Below, piece by piece: positions 1 through 7,781 of a DNA stretch of 42,230 nt. The notes under the pieces were generated by a model. That model had not been told where the DNA came from. It saw only the letters and a list, made by a program, of their open reading frames with translations, and did no database searches. How positions within the stretch are numbered: position 1 is the first letter of the stretch; each line of letters begins with the position of its first letter. The position numbers and the translations under genes are program-made. The stretch is taken from positions 1 through 42,230 of the forward strand of contig NZ_QENU01000016.1 in assembly GCF_003096995.1 (NCBI RefSeq). Reading direction: 5' to 3'. This DNA comes from Alitibacter langaaensis DSM 22999. Lineage in GTDB: Bacteria > Pseudomonadota > Gammaproteobacteria > Enterobacterales > Pasteurellaceae.

Positions 1-101
1 CCAAGTAAATCTGCAGCTGAGCGAGCCGTGACTTCTAGCACAAAAAATTCAAGTAATTTTCTCTGTATAGATTTCTTTAGTTTACAATGAGTTATCTTCA
101 T
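1..101 (-). CDS. IS1016-like transposase, N-terminal fragment cut by the window edge
   Basis: The minus-strand frame starts at ATG 101-99 and stays open to the window edge, giving 33 codons. The peptide begins MKITHCKLKKSIQRKLLEFF and continues into a segment containing VTARSAADLLG. That helix-turn-helix-like start (LLEFF then VTARSAADLLG) fits IS1595-family transposases of the IS1016 group. The catalytic domain lies outside the window. The gene points out of the window, away from the DoxX gene. It differs from the right-hand copy at codon 2 (Lys here, Asn there). Confidence 0.75.
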   Translation of the reverse strand, partial: MKITHCKLKKSIQRKLLEFFVLEVTARSAADLL

Positions 102-140
102 TTTTGTAGATTAGCATAGTACCTAATCTACGTCAGCCCC
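1..140 (-). mobile_element. IS1016-like insertion sequence, 5' end only
   Basis: These 140 bases are the reverse complement of the last 140 bases of the window, with one mismatch (base 96 against 42135). The outer tip, read on the minus strand from 140, begins GGGGCTGACGTAGATTAG, which I recognise as the terminal repeat type of IS1016 (IS1595 family) of Haemophilus. A transposase start lies 39 bases inside the tip. Only the 5' end of the element is present because the window stops inside it, as expected for a contig broken at a multi-copy IS. The element name is from memory; the inverted repetition is seen directly. Confidence 0.8.
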
Positions 141-174
141 CTTAATTTTTATACTTATAAATGAGGAAATCAAT

Positions 175-594
175 ATGACATATTTTATTAATAGATTTAA
201 TCAGATTGTGGATGCTCCTGAACTGGCTAAATTAATTTTACGCCTAGCATTTGCGGGAATGTTTATGTTACACGGCATTCATAAGCTGATTGGTGGGGTA
301 GACTTTGTTGCAGGAAAGTTTATTGAATTAGGACTACCTGGATTTTTGGCTCATGCTGCATATTTAGGCGAAATTATTGCGCCTATTTTAATTATATTGG
401 GGATATTTACCCGTCTAAGTGCCTTTGTGAGCCTGATTTCTTGTGCAGTGATCGTTGTCTTAATGCATAGTCACGATTTCTTCACTTTAACCAAAGTAGG
501 AGCATGGTCAGTTGAGGCAATTGCTACCTTCTTTACTGGTTTCTTAGCCATTATGTTGCTAGGTTCTGGAAAATATGCGTTAAAAGCTGATTAA
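175..594 (+). CDS. DoxX family integral membrane protein
   Basis: This is a 139-residue protein with about four hydrophobic segments (roughly residues 18-38, 58-78, 82-97 and 113-132) and no signal peptide. The N-terminal pattern LRLAFAGMFMLHGIHKL and the later GEIIAPILIILGIFTRLSA are typical of DoxX/YphA-type quinone-related membrane proteins, a family whose biochemical role is mostly unclear. An SD sequence (GAGG, 162-165) precedes the ATG. The gene begins 34 bases from the IS end, so its original upstream region has been replaced by the IS, and a TATACT at 150-155 may be a -10 created at the junction. A hairpin terminator follows, so it is probably transcribed alone. The family call is good; the function is unknown. 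Confidence 0.8.
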   Translation: MTYFINRFNQIVDAPELAKLILRLAFAGMFMLHGIHKLIGGVDFVAGKFIELGLPGFLAHAAYLGEIIAPILIILGIFTRLSAFVSLISCAVIVVLMHSHDFFTLTKVGAWSVEAIATFFTGFLAIMLLGSGKYALKAD

Positions 595-668
595 TTTTCA
601 CCCAAAGTTTATTGACTGCATAGCTTATGTAGAAACATAGACTTGTGTAGAAAACTACTGAAAAATCA

Positions 669-706
669 ATACCCTAAACTTATTCTTATAGTCTAGGGTA
701 TTTTTA
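669..706 (+). terminator. Rho-independent terminator after the DoxX gene
   Basis: ATACCCTAAACT (669-680) pairs with AGTCTAGGGTAT (690-701), with one internal mismatch and a 9-base loop, and a run of T follows. It separates the DoxX gene from ribF. The rest of the 595-857 spacer holds only the ribF promoter candidate. Confidence 0.7.
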
Positions 707-783
707 TATTTGGCAACTAAGCTAGGAATGATTAATTATGCGATATACTGCATAGGACTGGTGGCAATCTTGTTCTCCGTGTC

Positions 784-812
784 TTTAATCTTCGCTGATT
801 TATGCGTATAAT
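784..812 (+). promoter_or_regulatory. Candidate sigma-70 promoter for ribF
   Basis: A perfect TATAAT lies at 807-812, about 45 bases upstream of the ribF ATG. The -35 candidate at 17-base spacing, TTTAAT (784-789), is weak. Transcription would begin near 819, downstream of the DoxX terminator. Confidence 0.45.
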
Positions 813-857
813 AGACCGTATTTTTAACTTTCTGCTTAGCTATAGGACAAATATCGA

Positions 858-1808
858 ATGCAACTCATTCGAGGAATGCACAATTTTCATTTAAAATCAG
901 TGAGCGAACGAGGCAATTTTAGCAACGGTTGTGCATTAACTATTGGAAATTTTGATGGTGTGCATCTTGGACATCAAGCAGTATTGAAGCATTTGCGCCT
1001 TAAAGCAGATAGTTTAAATCTCCCAATGGTTGTGATGTTATTCGAACCGCAGCCCCGTGAGTATTTTCAAGGCGAAAAAGCACCCGCTCGATTAATGCGG
1101 TTGCGTGATAAATTACAGGCATTGGCACAGCATGGTGTGGACGCGGTAATTTGTGTGAAATTTGACCGCACTTTTGCTATGTTATCTGCCAAACAGTTTA
1201 TGCAAGATTGGCTGGTAAATAAATTACAAGTGAAATTCTTAAGCATTGGCGATGATTTTCGTTTTGGGGCAGATAGACAAGGGAATTTTGCCTTATTGCG
1301 TCAAGCGGGAAAGCAGTTTGGTTTTGTAGTGGAAGATAACCGCACTTTTCGCTTAGAAGAGCAGCGCATTAGTAGCACAGCCATTCGCAGCGCATTAGCA
1401 CAGGATAATTTTCAGCTAGCTGAAAGTCTGCTTGGTCGCCCGTATTGTATTTTAGGCAAAGTTGTCCATGGGCAAAAGCTAGGGCGTACCCTAGGTTTCC
1501 CGACTGCCAATATTCGTTTGCATCGCCAAGTGAACCCAATTAGTGGCGTATATGCAGTAAAAGTGCGGTGCAAATGCGGTGAGTTTTTTACAGGCGTCGC
1601 TAATATTGGGCAGCGCCCTACTGTCAATGGGGTGAAACAGTTATTAGAAGTGCATCTCTTTGATTTTAATGATAATTTATACGGGCAGACGATTGAGGTT
1701 GAATTTTGTAAAAAAATTCGCAATGAAATGAAATTCCCGTCCATTGAAGCGTTAAGAGTGCAAATTCAGCAAGATGCACAGGTCGCAAAAAATTATTTTA
1801 ATTCGTAA
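858..1808 (+). CDS. ribF: Bifunctional riboflavin kinase / FAD synthetase
   Basis: This cytoplasmic enzyme makes FMN from riboflavin and then FAD from FMN. The 316-residue length is normal for proteobacterial RibF. The N-terminal nucleotidyltransferase domain carries GNFDGVHLGH (residues 30-39, HxGH at 36-39) and later ISSTAIRSAL. The C-terminal flavokinase domain carries GRTLGFPTANI followed by GVYAV. The start beginning MQLIRGMHN aligns with the E. coli protein (MKLIRGIHN), although no strong SD is visible. It is followed within 30 bases by ileS, as in E. coli, where ribF-ileS-lspA form one operon. Several DNA uptake cores lie inside the gene. Confidence 0.97.
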   Translation: MQLIRGMHNFHLKSVSERGNFSNGCALTIGNFDGVHLGHQAVLKHLRLKADSLNLPMVVMLFEPQPREYFQGEKAPARLMRLRDKLQALAQHGVDAVICVKFDRTFAMLSAKQFMQDWLVNKLQVKFLSIGDDFRFGADRQGNFALLRQAGKQFGFVVEDNRTFRLEEQRISSTAIRSALAQDNFQLAESLLGRPYCILGKVVHGQKLGRTLGFPTANIRLHRQVNPISGVYAVKVRCKCGEFFTGVANIGQRPTVNGVKQLLEVHLFDFNDNLYGQTIEVEFCKKIRNEMKFPSIEALRVQIQQDAQVAKNYFNS

Positions 1809-1835
1809 CATATTTTATTGATAACGGTACAAAAA

Positions 1836-4640
1836 ATGTCTGAAAAAATTGATTACAAAAACACATTAAACCTGCCAGAAACAGGTTTTCCAATGCGTGG
1901 GGATTTAGCCAAGCGCGAACCTGCGATGCTAAAGAATTGGTATGACAAAAATCTTTACCAAAAAATTCGTCAATCTTCAAAAGGCAAAAAATCTTTTATT
2001 TTGCATGATGGCCCTCCTTATGCAAATGGCAGCATTCACATTGGTCACGCCGTCAATAAAATTTTAAAAGATATTATTATCAAGTCGAAAACTGCGCTCG
2101 GTTTTGATAGCCCGTATATTCCAGGTTGGGATTGCCACGGCTTGCCGATCGAATTAAAAGTTGAAGGCTTAGTGGGTAAACCTAATCAAAAAGTTTCTGC
2201 TGCGGAATTCCGTGAAGAATGCCGTAAATATGCTCGTGAGCAAGTGGAAGGGCAGAAAAAAGATTTCATTCGTTTAGGCGTATTGGGCGATTGGGATAAA
2301 CCTTATCTAACCATGGATTTTGATACCGAAGCGAATATTATTCGTGCTTTTGGTAAAGCGGTTGAAAACGGGCATTTATACAAAGGCTCAAAACCAGTGC
2401 ATTGGTGTTTAGATTGCGCTTCTTCACTTGCTGAAGCTGAAGTGGAATATGAAGATAAAACTTCGCCTTCCATTTATGTGCGCTTTGCTGCGAATGACGA
2501 AAGTGCGGTGGAAAAATTATTTAATTTAACGGAAAAAGGCGTTGGCAAACTTTCCGCGATTATTTGGACAACCACCCCTTGGACATTGCCGTCAAACAAA
2601 GCTATTTCAGTTAATGCAGACTTTGAATATCAAATTGTTCAATTTGGCGATGAACGTGTGATTTTAGCCGCAGAATTAGTTGAATCCGTGGCGAAAGCAG
2701 TTGGCGTAGAAAGCTGGAAAGTGTTAGGCTCAGCCAAGGGCGAAAGTCTTGAATTATTACAATTTAACCACCCATTCTATGATTACACCGTACCATTGAT
2801 TTTAGGCGATCACGTTACCTTAGATGGTGGTACAGGTTTAGTGCATACTGCGCCAGACCATGGTCAAGACGACTATGTGGTTTCGCGCAAATATAATATT
2901 GGTATGGCGGGGCTTATCGGCAACGATGGTAAATTTGTCTCATCAGCACCGTTCTTTGCTGGTCTTGGCGTGTTTGAGTCAAATGGCAAAGTGCTAGAAA
3001 AATTAGAAGAAGTAGGCGCTTTACTTAAATTAGAAAAAATCCGCCACAGCTATCCACATTGCTGGCGCCATAAAACACCTATTATTTTCCGTGCGACACC
3101 ACAATGGTTTATCGGTATGGAAACGCAAGGCTTGCGCCAACAAGCATTAAGTGAAATCAAACAAGTGCGTTGGATTCCAGATTGGGGTCAGGCGCGCATT
3201 GAAAAAATGGTAGAAAACCGCCCAGACTGGTGTATTTCGCGTCAGCGTACATGGGGCGTGCCTGTTGCATTATTTATCCATAATGAAACAGAACAACTTC
3301 ATCCGCGCACGGTAGAGCTTATTGAAGAAGTCGCGAAATTAGTGGAACAAAAAGGCATTCAAGCTTGGTGGGATCTTGATCCTAAAGATATTTTAGGTGA
3401 CGATGCCGCGCATTATAACAAAGTGCCAGATACCCTAGATGTATGGTTCGATTCTGGATCGACCTACTATTCTGTGGTGAAATCTCGCCCAGAATTTAAC
3501 GGCAAAGAAGCGGATATGTATCTTGAAGGTTCAGACCAACATCGTGGCTGGTTTATGTCTTCATTAATGCTTTCCACCGCAACCGATAACAAAGCGCCGT
3601 ACAAACAAGTGCTAACCCACGGTTTCACTGTCGATGGTCAAGGGCGTAAAATGTCGAAATCTATCGGCAACATCGTCACCCCGCAAGAAGTGATGGATAA
3701 ATTTGGTGGCGATATTTTGCGCCTTTGGGTGGCGTCAACGGATTACACGGGCGAAATGACCGTTTCCGATGAAATTTTAAAACGGGCAGCAGATTCTTAT
3801 CGCCGTATCCGTAACACCGCGCGTTTCTTATTGGCTAACCTAAACGGTTTTGATCCAAAACGTGATCTGGTAAAACCTGAAGAAATGATTTCTCTTGATC
3901 GTTGGGCTGTAGACTGTGCTTACCAAGCACAAGCTGAAATTAAAGACGCCTATGATAATTATCAATTCCACACTGTGGTACAGCGTTTAATGAAATTCTG
4001 CTCAATCGAAATGGGCTCATTTTACTTAGATATTATCAAAGACCGTCAATATACCACCAAAGCGGACAGCCTTGCGCGCCGCAGCTGCCAAACGGCGTTG
4101 TGGCATATCGCTGAAGCCTTAGTGCGTTGGATGGCACCAATTCTTTCATTCACCGCAGATGAAATCTGGGGCTACTTACCAGGCGAGCGTGCAGAATTTG
4201 TGTTCACAGAAGAATTCTATGAAGGCTTATTTGCTTTAGATAGCAATGAAGAATTAGACGATGCTTACTGGCAACAAATTCTCACATTGCGTGCTGAAGT
4301 CAACCGAGTGTTAGAACAGGCTCGCAACGACAAAGTCATCGGCGGTGCTTTAGAAGCGGAAGTGACACTTTATGCAAATGATGAATACTTAAACTTGCTC
4401 AACAAATTAAAAGATGAGCTACGTTTTGTATTAATCACTTCAAAAGCAGAAGTTAAACCATTGGCGCAAGCAGATGTGGCTGAAAGCGAATTAAAAGGCT
4501 TAGCGATTAAAGCGATTCGTTCAGCAAATCACAAATGTCCACGTTGCTGGCATTATTCTGACAGCAAAGATGAATATTCACTTTGTTCTCGCTGTGAAGA
4601 AAATGTCAACGGCAATGGGGAAGTGCGTCACTTTGCTTAA
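1836..4640 (+). CDS. ileS: Isoleucyl-tRNA synthetase
   Basis: This class I aminoacyl-tRNA synthetase charges tRNA-Ile and edits misactivated valine. I chose the ATG at 1836 ([20 protein letters not shown]), giving 934 residues, over an in-frame TTG at 1818. The Haemophilus and E. coli proteins start near [17 protein letters not shown] and are about 940 residues long. HIGH is at residues 68-71 and KMSKS at 605-609. The CP1 editing domain lies between them, with [10 protein letters not shown] and [12 protein letters not shown]. The C-terminal zinc finger is CPRCWHYSD...CSRCEENV. It sits between ribF and lspA as in other Gammaproteobacteria. A hairpin follows it, so lspA may also have its own promoter. 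Confidence 0.98.
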   Translation: MSEKIDYKNTLNLPETGFPMRGDLAKREPAMLKNWYDKNLYQKIRQSSKGKKSFILHDGPPYANGSIHIGHAVNKILKDIIIKSKTALGFDSPYIPGWDCHGLPIELKVEGLVGKPNQKVSAAEFREECRKYAREQVEGQKKDFIRLGVLGDWDKPYLTMDFDTEANIIRAFGKAVENGHLYKGSKPVHWCLDCASSLAEAEVEYEDKTSPSIYVRFAANDESAVEKLFNLTEKGVGKLSAIIWTTTPWTLPSNKAISVNADFEYQIVQFGDERVILAAELVESVAKAVGVESWKVLGSAKGESLELLQFNHPFYDYTVPLILGDHVTLDGGTGLVHTAPDHGQDDYVVSRKYNIGMAGLIGNDGKFVSSAPFFAGLGVFESNGKVLEKLEEVGALLKLEKIRHSYPHCWRHKTPIIFRATPQWFIGMETQGLRQQALSEIKQVRWIPDWGQARIEKMVENRPDWCISRQRTWGVPVALFIHNETEQLHPRTVELIEEVAKLVEQKGIQAWWDLDPKDILGDDAAHYNKVPDTLDVWFDSGSTYYSVVKSRPEFNGKEADMYLEGSDQHRGWFMSSLMLSTATDNKAPYKQVLTHGFTVDGQGRKMSKSIGNIVTPQEVMDKFGGDILRLWVASTDYTGEMTVSDEILKRAADSYRRIRNTARFLLANLNGFDPKRDLVKPEEMISLDRWAVDCAYQAQAEIKDAYDNYQFHTVVQRLMKFCSIEMGSFYLDIIKDRQYTTKADSLARRSCQTALWHIAEALVRWMAPILSFTADEIWGYLPGERAEFVFTEEFYEGLFALDSNEELDDAYWQQILTLRAEVNRVLEQARNDKVIGGALEAEVTLYANDEYLNLLNKLKDELRFVLITSKAEVKPLAQADVAESELKGLAIKAIRSANHKCPRCWHYSDSKDEYSLCSRCEENVNGNGEVRHFA

Positions 4641-4648
4641 TTAAAATG

Positions 4649-4679
4649 AAAAAGTGCGGTCAGAAATGGCCGTATTTTT
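4649..4679 (+). terminator. Hairpin built on a DNA uptake sequence after ileS
   Basis: AAAAAGTGCGGTCA (4649-4662) is followed by GAAA and an imperfect complement ending in TTTTT (4667-4679). One arm is an exact uptake core and the other is a degraded copy, so pairing is imperfect. It probably acts as a weak or partial terminator between ileS and lspA. Confidence 0.5.
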
Positions 4680-4818
4680 CATGCCTCATACGTTTTGTGT
4701 GGGAATTTAAAACTGAGCTGCTTTGCGGCTCTTAATATTTGCACCCTATTTTGATGCTTTTTATACTAAAAGGCAGCTCACTGTCAGGCGAATTCTAGGC
4801 TTGGCAGACAAGGAATTT

Positions 4819-5307
4819 ATGGAAAATAAAAAATCAGGACTTTCATTTCTCTGGCTAAGTGCGGTCGCTTTTTGCTTAGATTTGCTCACTAAATATATTG
4901 TGGTACAGAATTTTGAACTGTATGAAAGCGTCAATGTATTACCCGTTTTCAATTTGACCTATGTGCGTAATTATGGTGCAGCGTTCAGTTTTTTAGCGGA
5001 TCATGACGGCTGGCAGAAATATTTCTTTATTATTCTAGCAGTCGTGATTTCGGCGATTTTAGTGTGCTTTTTAGCGAAAAATCCAGCCAATCGAAAACTA
5101 CAAAATTCGGCTTATGCGTTGATTATTGGCGGGGCACTAGCCAATATGGTGGATCGTATTTATCACGGTTTTGTGGTCGATTTCTTCGATTTTTATTGGA
5201 AAACTTGGCATTATCCCGTCTTTAATGTCGCCGATATTATGATCTGCGTTGGCGCAGGATTATTGGCATTAGACGCATTTAAAAATCCAGAGAAGAAAAA
5301 AGCATGA
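4819..5307 (+). CDS. lspA: Lipoprotein signal peptidase (signal peptidase II)
   Basis: This inner-membrane aspartyl protease removes the signal peptide of prolipoproteins after diacylglyceryl transfer. I chose the ATG at 4819 ([18 protein letters not shown]) because AAGGA lies just upstream and the Haemophilus protein starts this way; the open frame extends further upstream without family similarity. This gives 162 residues with four membrane segments. The family blocks are visible: [28 protein letters not shown] and FNVADI. The catalytic aspartates are probably Asp121 (VVDF) and Asp139 (VAD). The stop overlaps the ispH start by 4 bases (ATGA), implying translational coupling. E. coli has fkpB between lspA and ispH; here it is absent. 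Confidence 0.97.
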   Translation: MENKKSGLSFLWLSAVAFCLDLLTKYIVVQNFELYESVNVLPVFNLTYVRNYGAAFSFLADHDGWQKYFFIILAVVISAILVCFLAKNPANRKLQNSAYALIIGGALANMVDRIYHGFVVDFFDFYWKTWHYPVFNVADIMICVGAGLLALDAFKNPEKKKA

Positions 5308-6248
5308 AAATTATTTTAGCTAATCCACGTGGTTTTTGTGCGGGCGTAGATCGCGCCATTAGCATTGTTGAACTCGCCTTAGAAATTCACGGCGCACCAA
5401 TTTATGTACGCCACGAAGTGGTGCATAACCGTTTTGTGGTCAATGGATTGCGTGAGCGCGGTGCAATTTTTGTGGAAGAATTAGATGAAGTGCCAGATGG
5501 CGCTATCGTGATTTTTTCTGCACATGGCGTATCACAAGCGGTTCGCCAAGAAGCCAAACGCCGTCATCTCAAGGTGTTTGATGCCACTTGCCCTTTGGTA
5601 ACAAAAGTGCATATGCAAGTTGCGCGTGCAAGCCGAAAAGGCACCAAAGCAATTTTGATTGGTCACGCAGGGCACCCTGAAGTGCAAGGAACGATGGGGC
5701 AATATGACAACCCAGAAGGCGGCATTTTTCTGGTGGATAGTGTAGAAGATATCGTGAACTTAAACATTAAAGATGATGCCGATTTGACCTTTATGACGCA
5801 AACAACCTTGTCTTTAGACGACACCGCGGAAGCTATCGAAGCGTTAAAAGTGAAATATCCCAATATTCAAGGCCCGCGCAAAAATGATATTTGCTACGCC
5901 ACCACGAATCGCCAGCAGGCTGTGCGTGAATTAGCCAAACAATCGGATTTAGTTTTGGTGGTTGGCTCAAAAAATTCCTCAAATTCCAATCGTTTAGCCG
6001 AATTGGCAACACGCATGGGCGTGCAAGCGCGCTTGATTGATGGCGCAGAAGATATTGAGCCAAATTGGCTAGAAAATGTGGGTACCATTGGCTTAACCGC
6101 CGGGGCCTCAGCGCCTGAAGTGTTGGTTCAGTCGGTTATTGCCCGTTTAAAAGAACTCGGCGCAAATGATGTCGAAAATTTGCAGGGCGTAGAAGAAAAT
6201 ATGTTTTTTGAAGTGCCAAAAGAATTGCGAATTCGTGATGTATCATAG
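5304..6248 (+). CDS. ispH: 4-hydroxy-3-methylbut-2-enyl diphosphate reductase
   Basis: This is the last enzyme of the MEP isoprenoid pathway. It reduces HMBPP to IPP and DMAPP with an oxygen-sensitive [4Fe-4S] cluster. The length is 314 residues, normal for the family. The three cluster cysteines are in place at the E. coli positions: Cys12 (GFCAGVDRA), Cys96 (DATCPLV) and Cys197 (CYATTNRQ). The HExxH-like stretch [10 protein letters not shown] and the SAHGVS motif are also present. The gene overlaps lspA by 4 bases and ends the ribF-ileS-lspA-ispH group. Two dyads follow its stop codon. Confidence 0.98.
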   Translation: MKIILANPRGFCAGVDRAISIVELALEIHGAPIYVRHEVVHNRFVVNGLRERGAIFVEELDEVPDGAIVIFSAHGVSQAVRQEAKRRHLKVFDATCPLVTKVHMQVARASRKGTKAILIGHAGHPEVQGTMGQYDNPEGGIFLVDSVEDIVNLNIKDDADLTFMTQTTLSLDDTAEAIEALKVKYPNIQGPRKNDICYATTNRQQAVRELAKQSDLVLVVGSKNSSNSNRLAELATRMGVQARLIDGAEDIEPNWLENVGTIGLTAGASAPEVLVQSVIARLKELGANDVENLQGVEENMFFEVPKELRIRDVS

Positions 6249-6266
6249 CCAACGGCATATTGGCTA
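6246..6266 (+). terminator. Small hairpin over the ispH stop codon
   Basis: TAGCCAA (6246-6252) pairs with TTGGCTA (6260-6266) around a 7-base loop, and the first arm includes the ispH stop codon. No T run follows, so it is more likely a processing or pausing hairpin than a terminator by itself. Confidence 0.35.
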
Positions 6267-6286
6267 ACCTTAAAATTCTTGAATTT

Positions 6287-6337
6287 TTGACCGCACTTGA
6301 AGTATTTTCGTGATCTTCATTCCAAAAGTGCGGTCAA
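6287..6337. terminator. Inverted DNA uptake pair after ispH
   Basis: TTGACCGCACTT (6287-6298) and AAGTGCGGTCAA (6326-6337) are perfect 12-base complements with 27 bases between them. The spacer can itself pair GAAG with CTTC. Paired uptake sequences downstream of genes commonly serve as terminators in Haemophilus. The wide spacing makes this one weaker than the pair after serA. Confidence 0.5.
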
Positions 6338-6418
6338 TTTATTGCGAGTTTTTCCTTATTCTATGAAAGTAGGCCCGTTGAACATTCTCAACAGCATAAT
6401 TAGGATTAAGGAGAAACT

Positions 6419-6871
6419 ATGAAAAAACAACTGACAGCACTGGTCGCCCTCGCCACATTATCTCTAACCACAGTATTTAGCGCCACCGCCTTGGCGAATT
6501 CAACCCCAGAAGTGAAAGCCCTTGCAAAGCAAAGTACAATAGCGGAGCAAAGTACAGTAGCGAAGCAAAATACGGCGCAGGAGCAAAATGTGGTAGCGGA
6601 GCAAAGCACGGCAGCGGAACAAAATACGCTGCAGCAACAAAAAATTGCGGAGAATTCACAACCCTTGCCAGCCAATGACAAAGTGAATATCAATAACGCC
6701 GATGCGGCTGAGATTCAAAGCAAATTAATTGGTATTGGTGCCAAAAAAGCAGAGGCGATTGTGCAGTATCGTGAAAAACATGGCAATTTCACCGCGGTGG
6801 AACAATTGCTAGAAGTGCAAGGCATTGGCAAAGCCACTTTAGAAAAAAACAAAGATCGTCTTGCTTTTTAA
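6419..6871 (+). CDS. comE1: Secreted ComEA-like helix-hairpin-helix DNA-binding protein
   Basis: This is probably the periplasmic DNA-binding protein of the natural-transformation machinery, matching the H. influenzae ComE1/ComEA-like protein. The 150 residues comprise a Sec signal peptide (residues 1-26, cleavage after ATALA), a Gln/Ala/Thr-rich linker of six-residue repeats (37-72), and a C-terminal helix-hairpin-helix pair (about 88-150) with [19 protein letters not shown] and [13 protein letters not shown]. The SD is strong (AAGGAG, 6408-6413). A CATAAT (6395-6400) may be the -10. The gene stands alone between two terminators, which fits separate competence control. Its role in DNA uptake is inferred from the family and from the many uptake sequences in the window. 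Confidence 0.85.
   Translation: MKKQLTALVALATLSLTTVFSATALANSTPEVKALAKQSTIAEQSTVAKQNTAQEQNVVAEQSTAAEQNTLQQQKIAENSQPLPANDKVNINNADAAEIQSKLIGIGAKKAEAIVQYREKHGNFTAVEQLLEVQGIGKATLEKNKDRLAF
6527..6634 (+). repeat. Six degenerate 18-bp tandem units in comE1
   Basis: Six consecutive 18-base units encode [30 protein letters not shown] and EQNTLQ (residues 37-72), and a decayed seventh unit follows. The period is a multiple of three, so gain or loss of units would change linker length without breaking the frame. The units differ from each other by several bases, so the array is not freshly expanded. Confidence 0.8.
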
Positions 6872-6889
6872 AATCATTGAGACCCAATC

Positions 6890-6916
6890 GCGGCATAGGA
6901 ATATGCCGCTTTTTTG
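6890..6916 (+). terminator. Strong Rho-independent terminator after comE1
   Basis: GCGGCATA (6890-6897) and TATGCCGC (6902-6909) form a perfect 8-bp stem with a GGAA tetraloop, followed by TTTTTT (6910-6915). Confidence 0.9.
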
Positions 6917-6923
6917 TTATAAT
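6915..6923 (+). promoter_or_regulatory. Extended -10 promoter of rdgB
   Basis: TGTTATAAT (6915-6923) is a perfect extended -10 element overlapping the T run of the comE1 terminator. It lies 32 bases before the rdgB ATG. The -35 position falls inside the terminator hairpin and is poor, as is usual for extended -10 promoters. Confidence 0.55.
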
Positions 6924-6954
6924 ATCGCATCTAATTAAAATAAGGATCTTTGCG

Positions 6955-7548
6955 ATGAAACAAAAAATTGTATTGGCAACAGGAAATAAAGGCAAAGTAA
7001 AAGAAATGTCAGATGTGCTTGCAGACTTCGGTTTTGAAGTGGTGGCGCAAACAGAACTCGGCATTGAAAGCCCTGAAGAAACAGGCTTAACCTTTGTAGA
7101 AAACGCATTATTGAAAGCGCGCCATGCGGCGAAACTGTCTGGATTGCCTGCAATTGCCGATGACAGCGGCTTATCGGTTGACGCTTTAAATGGCGCACCG
7201 GGTTTGTATTCCGCACGTTATGCAGGTGTTGACGGCGACGACGCAGCCAATCGCCAAAAATTATTGCGTGAACTGGCTACTGTTTCTGCAGAAAAACGCC
7301 AAGCAAAATTTGTCAGTTGCATTGTGTTATTGCAACATGAAACCGATCCAACCCCTGTTATTGCTGAAGGCGAATGCCATGGCTCGATTATTTTTGCAGA
7401 AAAAGGGGAAAATGGTTTTGGCTACGACAGCCTATTTTTAAGCGATGACACGGGCTGCACCTTTGCAGAACTTGAAACGGTTGAGAAGAAAAAAATCTCT
7501 CACCGCGCACGAGCATTAAAAGTATTAAAAGCGAAATTAGGCGCTTAA
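6955..7548 (+). CDS. rdgB: XTP/dITP diphosphatase (non-canonical purine NTP pyrophosphatase)
   Basis: This Ham1-family enzyme hydrolyses ITP, dITP and XTP to their monophosphates, keeping deaminated purines out of DNA and RNA. I chose the ATG at 6955 ([18 protein letters not shown]) because TAAGGA (6941-6946) precedes it and the product is 197 residues, the E. coli length. The longer open frame reads through the upstream terminator. Key motifs are [10 protein letters not shown] near the N-terminus, [20 protein letters not shown] in the middle, and GFGYDSLF with SHRARAL near the end. It lies between comE1 and hemW; an rdgB-hemW pairing is also seen in E. coli. Confidence 0.97.
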   Translation: MKQKIVLATGNKGKVKEMSDVLADFGFEVVAQTELGIESPEETGLTFVENALLKARHAAKLSGLPAIADDSGLSVDALNGAPGLYSARYAGVDGDDAANRQKLLRELATVSAEKRQAKFVSCIVLLQHETDPTPVIAEGECHGSIIFAEKGENGFGYDSLFLSDDTGCTFAELETVEKKKISHRARALKVLKAKLGA

Positions 7549-7650
7549 TTTGGGTCCGACTATTTTCTTCATATTTTTTACGGCTAGTCTGCGATGATTT
7601 TAGCTACTCTATAATTCTTAATGAAAGAAAATAGCTTTTAAATTTAAGCC

Positions 7651-7690
7651 AAAGTGCGGTCAGAAAAAAGAAAATTTTAGACTGCACTTT
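7651..7690 (+). terminator. Imperfect uptake-sequence hairpin after rdgB
   Basis: AAAGTGCGGTC (7651-7661) pairs with GACTGCACTTT (7680-7690) with one mismatch across an A/T-rich 18-base loop. It lies 100 bases after the rdgB stop and before the short ORF leading into hemW. It is likely a terminator or an attenuating hairpin. Confidence 0.5.
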
Positions 7691-7715
7691 GTGCGTTTAT
7701 TTTTAGGAAAGTAAA

Positions 7716-7781
7716 ATGTTAATGACAACAACCCAAGCCCAGCTATTATGGTGCGTTAATGTATGGTGCATTAATGGCTAA
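7716..7781 (+). CDS. Short ORF overlapping the hemW start (21 codons)
   Basis: The frame ATG (7716) to TAA (7779-7781) encodes MLMTTTQAQLLWCVNVWCIN plus a final Gly. It has a fair SD (AGGAA, 7705-7709), whereas neither candidate hemW ATG (7759, 7774) has one. Its stop codon overlaps the hemW start region in another frame, so ribosomes ending here could restart on hemW. It may be a leader for translational coupling, or a remnant of an older hemW N-terminus or upstream gene that lost frame through the 15-bp duplication. I do not recognise the peptide. Confidence 0.4.
   Translation: MLMTTTQAQLLWCVNVWCING
7747..7776 (+). repeat. 15-bp tandem duplication at the hemW start
   Basis: TATGGTGCGTTAATG (7747-7761) is followed immediately by TATGGTGCATTAATG (7762-7776), with one base different. 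Each copy ends in an ATG (7759 and 7774), so the duplication supplies two in-frame candidate hemW starts five codons apart. Confidence 0.8.

Noticed and set aside
6406-6693. A Cys/Ala/Phe-rich minus-strand frame opposite comE1
   Set aside because: Its periodic composition is the mirror of the 18-bp repeats of comE1, not an independent protein.
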